Of a stretch of DNA of 51,288 bases, positions 18,539 through 28,194 are shown piece by piece. The notes under the pieces are model-generated. The model was not told the origin of the DNA. It ran no database searches and worked only from the letters and a program-made list of their open reading frames with translations. This stretch comes from an uncultured Verrucomicrobiales bacterium. GTDB lineage: Bacteria > Verrucomicrobiota > Verrucomicrobiia > Verrucomicrobiales > Akkermansiaceae. Both the position numbers and the translations under genes were made by a program. Positions within the stretch are counted from its first letter, which is position 1. Every line of letters starts with the position of its first letter. The stretch spans positions 1 to 51,288 of the forward strand of contig CAKZMG010000130.1 of the NCBI GenBank assembly GCA_937128235.1. Direction: 5' to 3'.

Positions 18539-19678
18539 CTAGAGTCTCACACGCACCACACCCTTGCTGACCTTAGTGGTAAGCTCATCATCAAATTTTG
18601 ATCTACGGTGAATACTCACCAGTAAGCCAATAGCAACAAGCGTAAAGACAAGGTTCGTGCCACCGTAGCTTACGAATGGTAATGGCAGCCCAGTATTTGG
18701 CAGAACTCCTGTTGTCACTCCGATGTTCATCATACTAGGAATCACGACTAAACAGGTCAGACCGATGGCTAATAATCTGCCAAAGGTATCGCTCGCACAG
18801 ATAGCTACTCCGATGCCGTAAACGGCGATGATAACGAAACATAAAACCGTGCCCAATGTGAACCATAGACCGAGCTCTTCACCGATCATTGGGAAAATAA
18901 AGTCTGTATGCGCGAACGGTAGGTAGCCATGTTTCTCTGCTCCATTTCCGAGACCTAATCCATCGATCCCGCCATTACTAAACGCTAACTTACTACGCCA
19001 CTGCTGAAGTGCAGCACCCAGTTTGTTGTTCTCCATATCTGTGAACGAGGTGATTCTATCCCAGCGGTTAGGGTTCGTATAAACAGCTAGAAATAATAAT
19101 GACATCCCACAAACAGAACTCACCGCAAGGTAACTAGCGCGAGTCCCTGCAATATATAAAATAGCAAAACAAGCCGCAGCGAGTCCTACTGCCGTTCCCA
19201 TATCTTTCTCAAAGAAAATGAGAGCAACAGGAATGACAACTAGTACCCCAGGAATGATGAAGCCTTTTTTAAATGTGCGTGTCTCTGACTGGAAGTGAGC
19301 CAAATAGGAGCCCAGAGCGATGATGACTCCGAGCTTGGCTATTTCTGATGGCTGAAACTGCCCAAGAACAGGCAGCTTGATCCAGCGAGTTTCTCCATTA
19401 ACAGTATGCTTTATTCCTGGGACGTAACACAGTGCCAATAGGATCACACTAAAGATGAAAATGTGCTTCGCATACTTCTTAAACAACCGGTAATCAATAC
19501 AAGCAACGATACCAGCCAGAATGACGCCTATCGCAGTCCAACGTGACTGCTTAATAAGGTGAGAATACTTAGAATTTTCTGTCTCCACCCATACGCTGGT
19601 AGAAGCGAGCATGATGAGACCTAGCACCACGAGTGCCGTGGCTCCTAGACAGATCATTATTGCGTTTCTTCTACCCAT
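18539..19678 (-). CDS. ftsW: Cell division lipid II polymerase FtsW (SEDS family)
   Basis: A 379-residue polytopic SEDS protein that polymerises lipid II at the septum together with the class B PBP FtsI. About ten hydrophobic segments. Signature stretches are FQPSEIAKLGVIIALGSYLA, KDMGTAVGLAAACFAILYIAG, and the C-terminal TGLPLPFVSYGGTNLVF. RodA is the alternative assignment, but its place at the end of the dcw cluster favours FtsW. It is the last gene of the minus-strand run; the next gene downstream (sulfatase) is convergent, so murG, murC, ftsQ, ftsA and ftsZ are not adjacent. Confidence 0.93.
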   Translation of the reverse strand: MGRRNAIMICLGATALVVLGLIMLASTSVWVETENSKYSHLIKQSRWTAIGVILAGIVACIDYRLFKKYAKHIFIFSVILLALCYVPGIKHTVNGETRWIKLPVLGQFQPSEIAKLGVIIALGSYLAHFQSETRTFKKGFIIPGVLVVIPVALIFFEKDMGTAVGLAAACFAILYIAGTRASYLAVSSVCGMSLLFLAVYTNPNRWDRITSFTDMENNKLGAALQQWRSKLAFSNGGIDGLGLGNGAEKHGYLPFAHTDFIFPMIGEELGLWFTLGTVLCFVIIAVYGIGVAICASDTFGRLLAIGLTCLVVIPSMMNIGVTTGVLPNTGLPLPFVSYGGTNLVFTLVAIGLLVSIHRRSKFDDELTTKVSKGVVRVRL

Positions 19679-19702
19679 GGTCTTTTCTAACAGAAGTTAT
19701 CG

Positions 19703-20368
19703 TTATCTTTGAGGAACGTTGATCACCATTCCTATCTTCATCTTGCTCGCATTCACATTTGGATTCATGTTGATGAGTTCCTGTTGCTTGACGTTGTATT
19801 TCTTTGCAAGTCGATAGAAGTTATCTCCTTTTTTAATTTTGTAGCTAGCATAAGAAGTCACTGTTGGTTGGCTCATTGGCTGAGCTTTATTTGGATCACG
19901 CCTTGGTTTGATCACTCTTGGACGACGTCTTCTAGGCTCCACTGCTAATCCAGGATCTTGGTTCGGACGATCATTGATCTCGTTACCTGTGCCAGTATTA
20001 CTCTGCACGTTATTATCTAAATCATAAGAACTAGGAGTATCTAAATAGACTGTCCCTGCGTTATTGTTTGCTGATTCACCTGTTTCATTCGCGCTCTTGT
20101 TATCCACATCGAGAGCAACGGCATTACTTTTACCACTCGGGTCATCACCACGCCACTGAGTGCCTACATAAATAGCCACTATCGCTAGGACATGGAGAAT
20201 GAGGATCACTGTCAGTGCTTTACCAATGCCTACGCTAGGGACATCGCCATCTAGCTCATCTGCTGAGGCAGCAGCTGATGCTTTCACTTTCTTACCCACG
20301 GTGCGTGCATACACAGCACGGAATCCTTTTTGGGTCTTTCTTTTTGTTTGTAGTCTATTTTTTTTCAT
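19703..20368 (-). CDS. Membrane-anchored LysM protein within the dcw cluster
   Basis: A 221-residue bitopic protein. It has a basic cytoplasmic N-terminus (about 1-45), one TM segment (about 48-68, ALTVILILHVLAIVAIYVG), then an Asn/Ser/Asp-rich linker. A LysM domain at about 175-221 runs from SYKIKKGDNFYRLAKKYNV to MKIGMVINVPQR. LysM domains bind GlcNAc of peptidoglycan. Between murD and ftsW, it may help locate the division machinery on the wall, which is inference. The spacing to murD (23 bp) and ftsW (24 bp) indicates a shared transcript. Confidence 0.88.
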   Translation of the reverse strand: MKKNRLQTKRKTQKGFRAVYARTVGKKVKASAAASADELDGDVPSVGIGKALTVILILHVLAIVAIYVGTQWRGDDPSGKSNAVALDVDNKSANETGESANNNAGTVYLDTPSSYDLDNNVQSNTGTGNEINDRPNQDPGLAVEPRRRRPRVIKPRRDPNKAQPMSQPTVTSYASYKIKKGDNFYRLAKKYNVKQQELINMNPNVNASKMKIGMVINVPQR

Positions 20369-20391
20369 CTTTTTGTTCTTGTTGGGGGTTG

Positions 20392-21693
20392 TTATTTTAA
20401 CTTCAGTACTGCTTCACGAAACACATCACCTCGATGCTCGTATCCATTAAATTGATCAAATGAAGAGGTCCCTGGTGACAGTAAAACGGCATCTCCATGT
20501 TTAGCTAATTTAGTGCTCAACTTCACAGCTTCTGTTAGATTCTCTACATGATGCGTCTCTACTACCTGCGAAAATAATGTCTGGAGCTGATCTGCTATTT
20601 CTCCAAAAACAATCGCATGATGAGCATGAGCCTTCAGTCTCGGCAAGAGATCAGAATAATCTAAACCCTTCTGCTTCCCACCAGCTATGAGCACTACTGG
20701 TCTTGATTGGCTCCGAAGTGCGCTATCAAGTGCGTGCAGATTGGTTGCTTTGCTATCATTAAGGTATTCCACTCCATCCAGAGTACGAATAAGCTCACAG
20801 CGGTGCATGGGTGGTGCAAATCCGGCTAATGCGGGAGCTATCTTGTCCTTCGCTATTCCTATCTGAAGACAGGCACCAATGGCAGCCATCGCATTCTCTG
20901 CATTGTGAAGCCCTCTGAGACGAGTCTCTTCTAGGTCTAATATTTCTTCTCCTTGGAAACACACTTTGCCATCTGTAAGAGTAAAATCACTATCTTGAGA
21001 TTCGGTGGTAAAGGTAAGTTTTTTAGCCTTAATCGTCCCTACTTCCTCCCCTGCTCTGATGATGGCGTGATCGCTCTCATGCTGATTCTCAAAAATTCTT
21101 AGCTTCGCATTTTTGTAATCCTCGATACACGTGTAACGATCCATGTGATCTGCATCGAAATTTAGCCAAACCGCAACATCCGGCTTCAGGCTCTCTATCG
21201 TTTCTAGCTGGAAAGAACTAAGCTCAAGAGCAATAGACTCTGGAACTTCATCTAACATCACCACCTCAGAAAGCGGCATTCCGTAGTTACCACATGAGAC
21301 GCAGCTAACGCCACCTTCAGTCATAATGCGCTGCACTAATTCGGTCGTAGTCGTCTTGCCGTTCGTTCCTGTGATTGCAATTATTTTCCCTTCGTAGAAT
21401 CTGCATCCTAGTTCAGTCTCACCTATCATTTCTCCCGCGTTCTTAGAAAAGGCGGCTACATATTCGCCAAAGGTATCAATCCCAGGTGAGATCACCAGCA
21501 GATCACAAGATGAGTTATTACCCGTATCAATCGTAGCTTTCGGGTGAGTAGTGATTCCGTCTGGGACATTCAAAATTTCATCAGAAGAATCAAACAAGGT
21601 CACGCGAGCACCACGCGTATGAGCGAGCTGGGCTGCTGCCCTGCCGCTTCTACCCGCTCCTAGAACGTGAACTGTTTTTCCTTTGATGATCAT
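20392..21693 (-). CDS. murD: UDP-N-acetylmuramoylalanine-D-glutamate ligase
   Basis: A 433-residue Mur ligase that adds D-glutamate to UDP-MurNAc-L-Ala using ATP. The N-terminal Rossmann segment is VHVLGAGRSGRAAAQLA. The central ATP loop is ITGTNGKTTTTELV, followed by GNYG and LELSSFQLETI with the metal-binding region. The C-terminal ligase domain begins near RCELIRTLDGVEYLNDSKATN. The last strand has VLLSPGTSSFDQFNGYEHRGDVF, typical of MurD. It overlaps the mraY stop by 4 bp, consistent with translational coupling. Confidence 0.97.
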   Translation of the reverse strand: MIIKGKTVHVLGAGRSGRAAAQLAHTRGARVTLFDSSDEILNVPDGITTHPKATIDTGNNSSCDLLVISPGIDTFGEYVAAFSKNAGEMIGETELGCRFYEGKIIAITGTNGKTTTTELVQRIMTEGGVSCVSCGNYGMPLSEVVMLDEVPESIALELSSFQLETIESLKPDVAVWLNFDADHMDRYTCIEDYKNAKLRIFENQHESDHAIIRAGEEVGTIKAKKLTFTTESQDSDFTLTDGKVCFQGEEILDLEETRLRGLHNAENAMAAIGACLQIGIAKDKIAPALAGFAPPMHRCELIRTLDGVEYLNDSKATNLHALDSALRSQSRPVVLIAGGKQKGLDYSDLLPRLKAHAHHAIVFGEIADQLQTLFSQVVETHHVENLTEAVKLSTKLAKHGDAVLLSPGTSSFDQFNGYEHRGDVFREAVLKLK

Positions 21694-22955
21694 ACTACTT
21701 TTAATAATGCTAGTCCGATGAATGCGCAGATTATGGAGATGATCCAGAACCTGATTATCACCTGGCTTTCATGCCAGCCTCGCAGCTCGAAATGATGATG
21801 AATGGGTGCCATAGCGAAGATTCTCTTACCTCGCATTTTGAAACTCCCTACCTGTAAAATAACTGACACAGCTTCCATCACGAAAACGAATCCAATGATG
21901 ACGAGCAGGAATTCCTGTTTTGTGCAAATTGCCATGGTGCCAATGCTCCCTCCAATAGCGAGTGATCCAGTGTCTCCCATGAAGACTTTTGCAGGATGGC
22001 AGTTGAACCATAAGAAGCCAAATGTAGAACCAACCATCGCCATGATGAAGACAGCTAGTTCACTGAGTTGCGGATTAAATGGGATGTGAATTCTTGAAAA
22101 TGAAATGATATTTCCCGCCACATAAGCGATCACTGCATACGCGATACACGTAGTGATGGTGCATCCACTGGCAAGCCCATCAAGTCCGTCTGTTAGATTC
22201 ACAGCATTCGATGCTCCAATGATGATAAAGATGAAAAATGGAATCGCTAAATAGGATAAATCTAAGATGGGCTTCTTCAGCAACGGAATCCCGACTTCGC
22301 TGATCTGCATGTGCTCAGCTTTACCGTCTTTTCCTTTCACCCAAAATGCGTTTTCACGTGGAATATCTTCAGCTACCATCTGCTTCACTCTTGCAGTGCT
22401 AGCTTTGTATTCTACTTTCGCTTTTTCCTTCGCTAGCACCTCACCTTCGACTCCGGTATTAAAAAACAAGAAACAGGCAGCTATGGCGGCAACACATGCT
22501 TGCCAAACCAACTTAAACCTAGAGCTTACTCCTTCAGAATTTTTCAGCTTCACCTTCGTGTAGTCATCCATGAATCCGAGCGCCCCTAATCCGAGCATCA
22601 CAAACATAGTCACACCCACAAACGGGTTCCAAATTTGCCCACAAAGTAATACTGCGATGGTGATAGTGCCGATAATCATGACGCCACCCATAGTAGGAGT
22701 CCCTGCTTTGGCTCCATGAAGTTCATGCAATTTATGCACCTCCTCTGCGGTGCGGATGGGTTGCCCTACCTTGAGAGAAATCAACCTTCTGATCACTCGC
22801 GGACCTGCCCATAGAGATAGTCCAAAAGCAAACAAACACGCCAATGCAGCTCTCACTGTTAGATATTTGAAAATATTGAGAAAACTGCACGTCTCTGCCC
22901 ACTGCGCACCTGCTTGGTTCGCTTCATTCCACCATTGATAAATTAAGTATAACAT
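21690..22955 (-). CDS. mraY: Phospho-MurNAc-pentapeptide transferase MraY with an extra loop
   Basis: A 421-residue integral membrane enzyme that moves phospho-MurNAc-pentapeptide from UDP to undecaprenyl phosphate, giving lipid I. Motifs are GTPTMGG, the aspartate pair in GFMDDYTK (D130, D131), NAVNLTDGLDGLASG, VFMGDTGSLAIGG, and the C-terminal MAPIHHHFELRGW. It is about 60 residues longer than usual because of a charged segment (about 168-225, GEVLAKEKAKVEYKAS... to KAEHMQ) inserted between two membrane helices. It overlaps the murF stop as TAATG. Confidence 0.97.
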   Translation of the reverse strand: MLYLIYQWWNEANQAGAQWAETCSFLNIFKYLTVRAALACLFAFGLSLWAGPRVIRRLISLKVGQPIRTAEEVHKLHELHGAKAGTPTMGGVMIIGTITIAVLLCGQIWNPFVGVTMFVMLGLGALGFMDDYTKVKLKNSEGVSSRFKLVWQACVAAIAACFLFFNTGVEGEVLAKEKAKVEYKASTARVKQMVAEDIPRENAFWVKGKDGKAEHMQISEVGIPLLKKPILDLSYLAIPFFIFIIIGASNAVNLTDGLDGLASGCTITTCIAYAVIAYVAGNIISFSRIHIPFNPQLSELAVFIMAMVGSTFGFLWFNCHPAKVFMGDTGSLAIGGSIGTMAICTKQEFLLVIIGFVFVMEAVSVILQVGSFKMRGKRIFAMAPIHHHFELRGWHESQVIIRFWIISIICAFIGLALLKVV

Positions 22956-24337
22956 TAGATTTTAGAAAATGCTTGGTTCATTATTTTTTCCATACCAGCC
23001 GATCGGCTCCCTTTGAATAATACCACATCGCCACTAGCGCATGTGCTCTGCAGCCACTTAGCTGCCTCGTCTCGGTCATTAAAATGCTTAGCTTCCCCGC
23101 CTGCTGAGACAGCCCCATCAGTGATTCCAGGGGCTTCCTCACCGACAGAAACAGTAAAAATTTCTCGTCTCGCCGCTAGCTCACCAATTTCCCTATGTGC
23201 CACATCTGCGTGATCACCAAGCTCAGCCATATGCCCCAATACCACATACTTCTTCCCTACCACTAAACCAGGTTCATTGAGTTCTGTTAGAGTATCAATT
23301 GCCGCAGTCACTGACTCCGGGTTTGCGTTATAAGTATCATCAAAAATAGTCACACCATCTACCTCAAAGGCTCTGAGCCTACCGCTTGTAAGAGTCGTCT
23401 TATTCAGACCAGCGGCTATTTCAACAGCACTCATACCGAGTGCATGTCCAGCCCCACCTGCGAGTAGAGCATTCGCCACCATGTGTCTTCCTACGACTGG
23501 CAAGTTCACGCGGACTCGTTCTTCATCTTGGATAATGAGATCAAATTCAGAACCGAGTGCTGTCATGATTAAATTATCTGCTCTCACTGCCCCCCTTCCG
23601 TTTCCTACGATCAGTGTCTTCGCCTTAGTTCTGGCATTAAAATAATCTATGTAATCACAGGCAGCTGACAAAATCAATGTTCCATCTGCTGATAGACATT
23701 TAGCGAGTTCACCTTTTTCCTCAGCGATGGCTTCCACACTTCCCATGAACTCGATGTGTGCGGTTCCAATGTTCGTAATGATCCCTATGTCTGGATGAGC
23801 AATACTACATAAGGGAGCGATTTCACCCGGATTACTCATCCCCATTTCCCAAATACAAACTTCATGTTCACCTTCGGTGGCTAGTATGCTTAGGGGTAAG
23901 CCGATGTGGTTGTTAAAATTTCCGACAGTGGCAGAGACTTTAAATTTCTCACCAATCACCGACTTCGTAAAATCCTTGGTGCTCGTTTTACCATTTGAAC
24001 CTGTGATCCCGATGACTTGAATATCTAAACTACGGCGATACCAGGCAGCGAATTGTTGCAGAGCTGTTAGAGTGTCTTTTACCACTATGACAGTCGCCTC
24101 ACCAAACACCACCCCCTCTGGGATACGGCTTACCACTAGAACTTCTGCCCCTCCTTCAACCGCCTTATCAAGGAAGTCATGAGCATCAAAGCGGTCACCT
24201 TTTAAAGCAAAGAACGCGCATCGGGAACCAATGTTCCTTGTGTCAGTAGACACAGATTCGATCAAGGCATCTTCTGATCCTTGATGAATAGTTCCACTCA
24301 CAGATGCGAGTAATTCTCTAGCGGCGGTCGCGGTCAT
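22955..24337 (-). CDS. murF: UDP-MurNAc-tripeptide D-alanyl-D-alanine ligase
   Basis: A 460-residue Mur ligase adding D-Ala-D-Ala to the UDP-MurNAc tripeptide. It shows the substrate segment SVSTDTRNI, the ATP loop GITGSNGKTSTKDF, the family-specific GNFNNHIGLPLSIL, EMGMSNPGEI, and the C-terminal DDTYNANPESV block. Length is normal. Its first 20 bp overlap the end of murE and its stop overlaps the mraY start, so expression is tightly coupled. Confidence 0.97.
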   Translation of the reverse strand: MTATAARELLASVSGTIHQGSEDALIESVSTDTRNIGSRCAFFALKGDRFDAHDFLDKAVEGGAEVLVVSRIPEGVVFGEATVIVVKDTLTALQQFAAWYRRSLDIQVIGITGSNGKTSTKDFTKSVIGEKFKVSATVGNFNNHIGLPLSILATEGEHEVCIWEMGMSNPGEIAPLCSIAHPDIGIITNIGTAHIEFMGSVEAIAEEKGELAKCLSADGTLILSAACDYIDYFNARTKAKTLIVGNGRGAVRADNLIMTALGSEFDLIIQDEERVRVNLPVVGRHMVANALLAGGAGHALGMSAVEIAAGLNKTTLTSGRLRAFEVDGVTIFDDTYNANPESVTAAIDTLTELNEPGLVVGKKYVVLGHMAELGDHADVAHREIGELAARREIFTVSVGEEAPGITDGAVSAGGEAKHFNDRDEAAKWLQSTCASGDVVLFKGSRSAGMEKIMNQAFSKI

Positions 24338-25898
24338 CTTCTTCTCTTCTTGGGGATTTGTGGAAATTAGCTTCCTGCTCTTTTACCTTTGCCATGCGTT
24401 CCTTCAGGTCTCCTACGCGGAACTCGCTGAGGACTCTTCTAGCTACGGCTCTATCGTCAAATTTTATCGTCTCTGTCGCAAACTGTTGATACGTCTCATG
24501 CCCTTTGCCTGCGATCAATACAGCATCACCAGGTCTCGCTATCTTGACTGCGGACTCGATGGCTTCTGCTCTATCCACTACGGCTTGATATTTCTTGCCA
24601 CGCATTCCTTCCTCCACCATTTTGATGATCGCTTCTGGATCTTCGCTACGTGGATTATCTGAAGTCACGATGCAGAAATCACTACTCTCTGCTGCTGCCT
24701 CGCCCATCAGCGGACGTTTCTGAGTATCTCTATCACCACCACAGCCAAAGACTGTGATAAGATTTCTAGGCTCAAGCTCGCGCATCGTTCCGCAAGCATT
24801 TCTGAGAGCGTCCGGTGTGTGAGCATAATCTACGAAGACAGACATACCGTTGACATTCCCTACATTCTCCATGCGTCCCGGAACCTGTGGAGCTTCTGTT
24901 AGAGACTTCACAGCATCTCTTACTTTCATACCAGCAGCAGCACATGCTGTGATCGCGCTGACCACATTATACACATTAAATCGTCCAATCAGAGGCACCT
25001 GAACGAGGTAAGATTTCTCTCTCACATCAAGCTGGAACGTAGCTCCTTTAAACGTCTGGCGGATGTTAGAAAACCTGAAATCACAGTGAGCATTCATTCC
25101 ATAAGTCCACACAGACATACGCCCATCAATCTCTTTCACCATACGCTGACCGTAGTTATCGTCAGTATTGATCACCGCTACGGATTTCTTCTCACTACCC
25201 GCTTCCTTCATTGCTATCATTTGCTCGAAGAGTGCCAGCTTAGCTTTAAAATAACTATCCATGCTACCATGGTAATCTAAGTGATCTTGGGTGAGATTTG
25301 AAAACACCCCAACATCGAAATTCACGCCACCTACACGGTGTTGCTCCAGCCCGTGAGAACTTACCTCCATGGCTACTCCTCGGCATTCGTTGTCTGCCAT
25401 TTGTCTGAGTATCTTGTGCATCTTCACCGCTCCTGGTGTGGTATGCGTAGCGTCTGATTCATTGAAGCCGTCATCAAATTTGATCGTCCCAAGCAACCCC
25501 GCTCTTCTCCAAACATCCTTCATGATATGATGAATGAGATACGTTGTAGTCGTCTTGCCATTGGTGCCAGTGACCCCTATGACTTTTAGGGAATCGGACG
25601 GATAATTGTTTAGCGTGTTCGCTAACTCAGCAAGCACTTTCCCAGAGCGCTTTGTATGAACCCAAGCCACTTTCTCAGCTTGCTCAGAAGTGGGGGCTGA
25701 CTCAGCGACAATCGCTGATGCTCCTAACTCGATCGCTTTATCGATGAATTGATGCCCATCGATACCGCCAGAGACAGCTACGAATAGCGCGCCTTTTTCT
25801 ACTTCGCGGCTATCAGATGTTAGAAAACTTACCTCTACGCCAGTGTCTCCTGAGACTACTGGATTATCTAGGTTCTTGATGACTTCTTTTAATTTCAT
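24318..25898 (-). CDS. murE: UDP-MurNAc-L-alanyl-D-glutamate-meso-diaminopimelate ligase
   Basis: A 526-residue Mur ligase. Motifs are LTSDSREVEKGALFVAV, the ATP loop VTGTNGKTTTTYL, HTTPG, and EVSSHGLEQHRV. The C-terminal recognition motif is DNPR (in TSDNPRSEDP), which in characterised MurE proteins selects meso-diaminopimelate rather than lysine. The wall is therefore probably A1-gamma type. A charged tail (EANFHKSPRREEDDRDRR) extends past the usual end and overlaps the murF start by 20 bp. The start overlaps the ftsI stop by 4 bp. Confidence 0.97.
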   Translation of the reverse strand: MKLKEVIKNLDNPVVSGDTGVEVSFLTSDSREVEKGALFVAVSGGIDGHQFIDKAIELGASAIVAESAPTSEQAEKVAWVHTKRSGKVLAELANTLNNYPSDSLKVIGVTGTNGKTTTTYLIHHIMKDVWRRAGLLGTIKFDDGFNESDATHTTPGAVKMHKILRQMADNECRGVAMEVSSHGLEQHRVGGVNFDVGVFSNLTQDHLDYHGSMDSYFKAKLALFEQMIAMKEAGSEKKSVAVINTDDNYGQRMVKEIDGRMSVWTYGMNAHCDFRFSNIRQTFKGATFQLDVREKSYLVQVPLIGRFNVYNVVSAITACAAAGMKVRDAVKSLTEAPQVPGRMENVGNVNGMSVFVDYAHTPDALRNACGTMRELEPRNLITVFGCGGDRDTQKRPLMGEAAAESSDFCIVTSDNPRSEDPEAIIKMVEEGMRGKKYQAVVDRAEAIESAVKIARPGDAVLIAGKGHETYQQFATETIKFDDRAVARRVLSEFRVGDLKERMAKVKEQEANFHKSPRREEDDRDRR

Positions 25899-27811
25899 TG
25901 TGTTCTTCCCAAAGTGGTTTTCGCCTCCTCGGTGGGTGTTAAATTTCTATATGCCGCGATCTGCGTCATGGTTTCTTTCCATATCGGAGCAGCTACTGTA
26001 CCCCCTCCGAAGTTATAATCTTTCTTTGCTCTTGGTTCTTCTACCACAACCACGCAGACAAATTTAGGATTCTCGATTGGTAGCATTCCAGCAAAAGAAA
26101 CAGTCTTTCGCGTCTTGCTGTATGCCTTCAATTTATTGTCCCAGATTTCCGCTGTGCCTGTTTTGCCGCCTTCTGTATGTCCTTCTACATCTGCTCTGGT
26201 AGCTGTTCCGCCTCCTTCAATCACACTTTTTAGCGCTTGTCTACAGTCTCTCGCAGTTCTTTCGCTGATCACACGTCTGATGACTTCTGGCTGATATTCC
26301 ACCACCGTTTCACCTCGGTAATCTTCTACCTTTTTGATCACACGCGGCTTCATCAGATTCCCACCATTCGCAATCGCACAGTAGAAATTAGCAATCTGCA
26401 TCGGAGTGACTCTGAGCGCGTAGCCAAATGAATTTCTGGAGAAGTCCACCATGTTTCCCTTGTCTCGGACTAGCCCATCGCTCTCGGCACCGATCCCAAT
26501 CCCTGTCTCCTTACCAAATCCGAAGTTTTTCACATAATCCATGTATTTACGGTATCCCACCTGCTTTGCCAGCATATAGGTTCCGATGTTATTTGACTTT
26601 TTAGCAATTTCCCAGACCTTAAGGTATCCCTTCCCATGCTCATCTCTGACGCTAAATCCTGGTGACTTATTTCTGTAGTAGCCATTATGACACCACACCT
26701 TATCATTGATACTTCTGACTCTCTCATTCAGAGCAGCGGCGATGGCTACCAGCTTGAAGGTAGATCCTGGCTCATACTCACCCTGCAGTGCGTAGTTAAA
26801 TTCACTCGTAAGTATTCCCTCTCGTGTCCTAAGATTATAATGCGGTCTGCTCGCTATCCCTAGCACATCTCCAGTATTCGGATCCATGACTATGATCGTT
26901 GCACGGACTGGGTTATATTCCTTCACCGCTGCATTGAGCTGCTCGTCCACGATAGCTTGGATTCCCATATCTATTGCAAGCTGAACATTGTCTCCATTAA
27001 TAGGAGCATGGACACTCCCCTTATGGGCTGGCATCACTTCACCGGATAGATCGCGCATTTCTTTCTTATACCCATCCATACCTGCTAGATGCTCTTCACA
27101 GGCTTTTTCCACTCCCGCTTTACCCACTTCCTTATCATCATTTTTCCCGTGGGATGAATAGCCAATAGTGTGTGTGAGAAGCTCCGGAGAGTTATGAGAC
27201 CTCTTCATGCTCTCGGTAAACCTGAAGCCTTTGATGCGCTTTTTCACGATCAAATCTTTTAGCCTCGAAGCTATATCAGGGGCAATATCCTTCACGATCA
27301 CCTTATCCGCCTTACTCTTCTCCTCAATATTAATTAGTTCCTTTAACTCATCCTTAGTCATTCCAAGCGGAGTGGATATCTCAGCACAAGCATAGTCTAA
27401 ATGACGGTCAACAATCCACTGCCTATCCTTACTTTTATTCAGAAGCTTGCGGCTGCGAAGTTTGATTTTCTTGCTGCGTGTCTTAGCATCCCAGTCATGC
27501 CACTCAGGTGTCCTGCTAAGTTCCTGACACGCCACACCTCTCACCACTGTGCGCACTTCCTTGATGTGATATTTATCTACGATAAGTGTTTTAGAAATGA
27601 TACTTTTCGCAATAACCTCACCATTGCAATCCACAATAGTGCCGCGTTTTGCTAACAACGGGTAAGTTTTCTCGTATGAGTTACCCGCCTTTTGCGCATA
27701 CTTATCGCGGTCTACTACTTGCAGGAAATACAGCCTAACAGATAACGCACTAAGCCCGATCACCAAGATCAGGCATAGCTTCAAGCATCGTTTGTAAGTC
27801 TGTTTGTCCAT
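25895..27811 (-). CDS. ftsI: Septal class B penicillin-binding protein FtsI
   Basis: A 638-residue transpeptidase that cross-links septal peptidoglycan with FtsW. There is a short cytoplasmic tail and one TM segment (about 10-28). The pedestal domain follows (LAKRGTIVDCNGEVIA). Transpeptidase motifs are GSTFK with catalytic S350, SNN in KKSNNIG, and KTG at K550 (GGKTGTAEIW). The length and gene order fit FtsI/PBP3; no C-terminal PASTA domain is present. It lies between the ftsL-like gene and murE, 10 bp and -4 bp away. Confidence 0.95.
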   Translation of the reverse strand: MDKQTYKRCLKLCLILVIGLSALSVRLYFLQVVDRDKYAQKAGNSYEKTYPLLAKRGTIVDCNGEVIAKSIISKTLIVDKYHIKEVRTVVRGVACQELSRTPEWHDWDAKTRSKKIKLRSRKLLNKSKDRQWIVDRHLDYACAEISTPLGMTKDELKELINIEEKSKADKVIVKDIAPDIASRLKDLIVKKRIKGFRFTESMKRSHNSPELLTHTIGYSSHGKNDDKEVGKAGVEKACEEHLAGMDGYKKEMRDLSGEVMPAHKGSVHAPINGDNVQLAIDMGIQAIVDEQLNAAVKEYNPVRATIIVMDPNTGDVLGIASRPHYNLRTREGILTSEFNYALQGEYEPGSTFKLVAIAAALNERVRSINDKVWCHNGYYRNKSPGFSVRDEHGKGYLKVWEIAKKSNNIGTYMLAKQVGYRKYMDYVKNFGFGKETGIGIGAESDGLVRDKGNMVDFSRNSFGYALRVTPMQIANFYCAIANGGNLMKPRVIKKVEDYRGETVVEYQPEVIRRVISERTARDCRQALKSVIEGGGTATRADVEGHTEGGKTGTAEIWDNKLKAYSKTRKTVSFAGMLPIENPKFVCVVVVEEPRAKKDYNFGGGTVAAPIWKETMTQIAAYRNLTPTEEAKTTLGRTQ

Positions 27812-27821
27812 TGATTATTTC

Positions 27822-28178
27822 TTAGGGGGCGAAGTCCGTAGAAGCTGTAGCGATGCCATCCGCACCCACTGCACCAGGAATTACGATCTCTAACTGATCA
27901 GGGTCTGTCTTTCTGAGCTCTGACCCGCGCGCAATTAGATCTTCCTTCATTAAGTAGCGGTCTAAATTTCTATCTATTTTCACATTCGTCATATTCACTC
28001 CTGCATAAAGTTCATCTATTTCTTTCTGAACAGCATCTATCTTTCTCGCGGTATCTATCTCCTTGTTAGATGCATACACATGCATGATACCTCCCACGGT
28101 TAGGATGACTGCCGCTATCGCAGATAGGACGAGTTCACTGATACTAAAATTCTTCTTTGTTGTTCTTCTTGCGTTCAT
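27822..28178 (-). CDS. FtsL-like division protein
   Basis: A 118-residue bitopic protein: a basic cytoplasmic N-terminus (MNARRTTKKNF), one TM segment (about 15-35, LVLSAIAAVILTVGGIMHVY), then a short coiled coil (about 40-75). Sequence alone would not identify it, because FtsL is poorly conserved. Topology, size, and position between rsmH and ftsI are exactly those of FtsL. It probably acts with FtsI/FtsW as a septal activator; a partner FtsB is not in the window. Confidence 0.75.
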   Translation of the reverse strand: MNARRTTKKNFSISELVLSAIAAVILTVGGIMHVYASNKEIDTARKIDAVQKEIDELYAGVNMTNVKIDRNLDRYLMKEDLIARGSELRKTDPDQLEIVIPGAVGADGIATASTDFAP

Positions 28179-28194
28179 TGCTGATATTTCCTTT

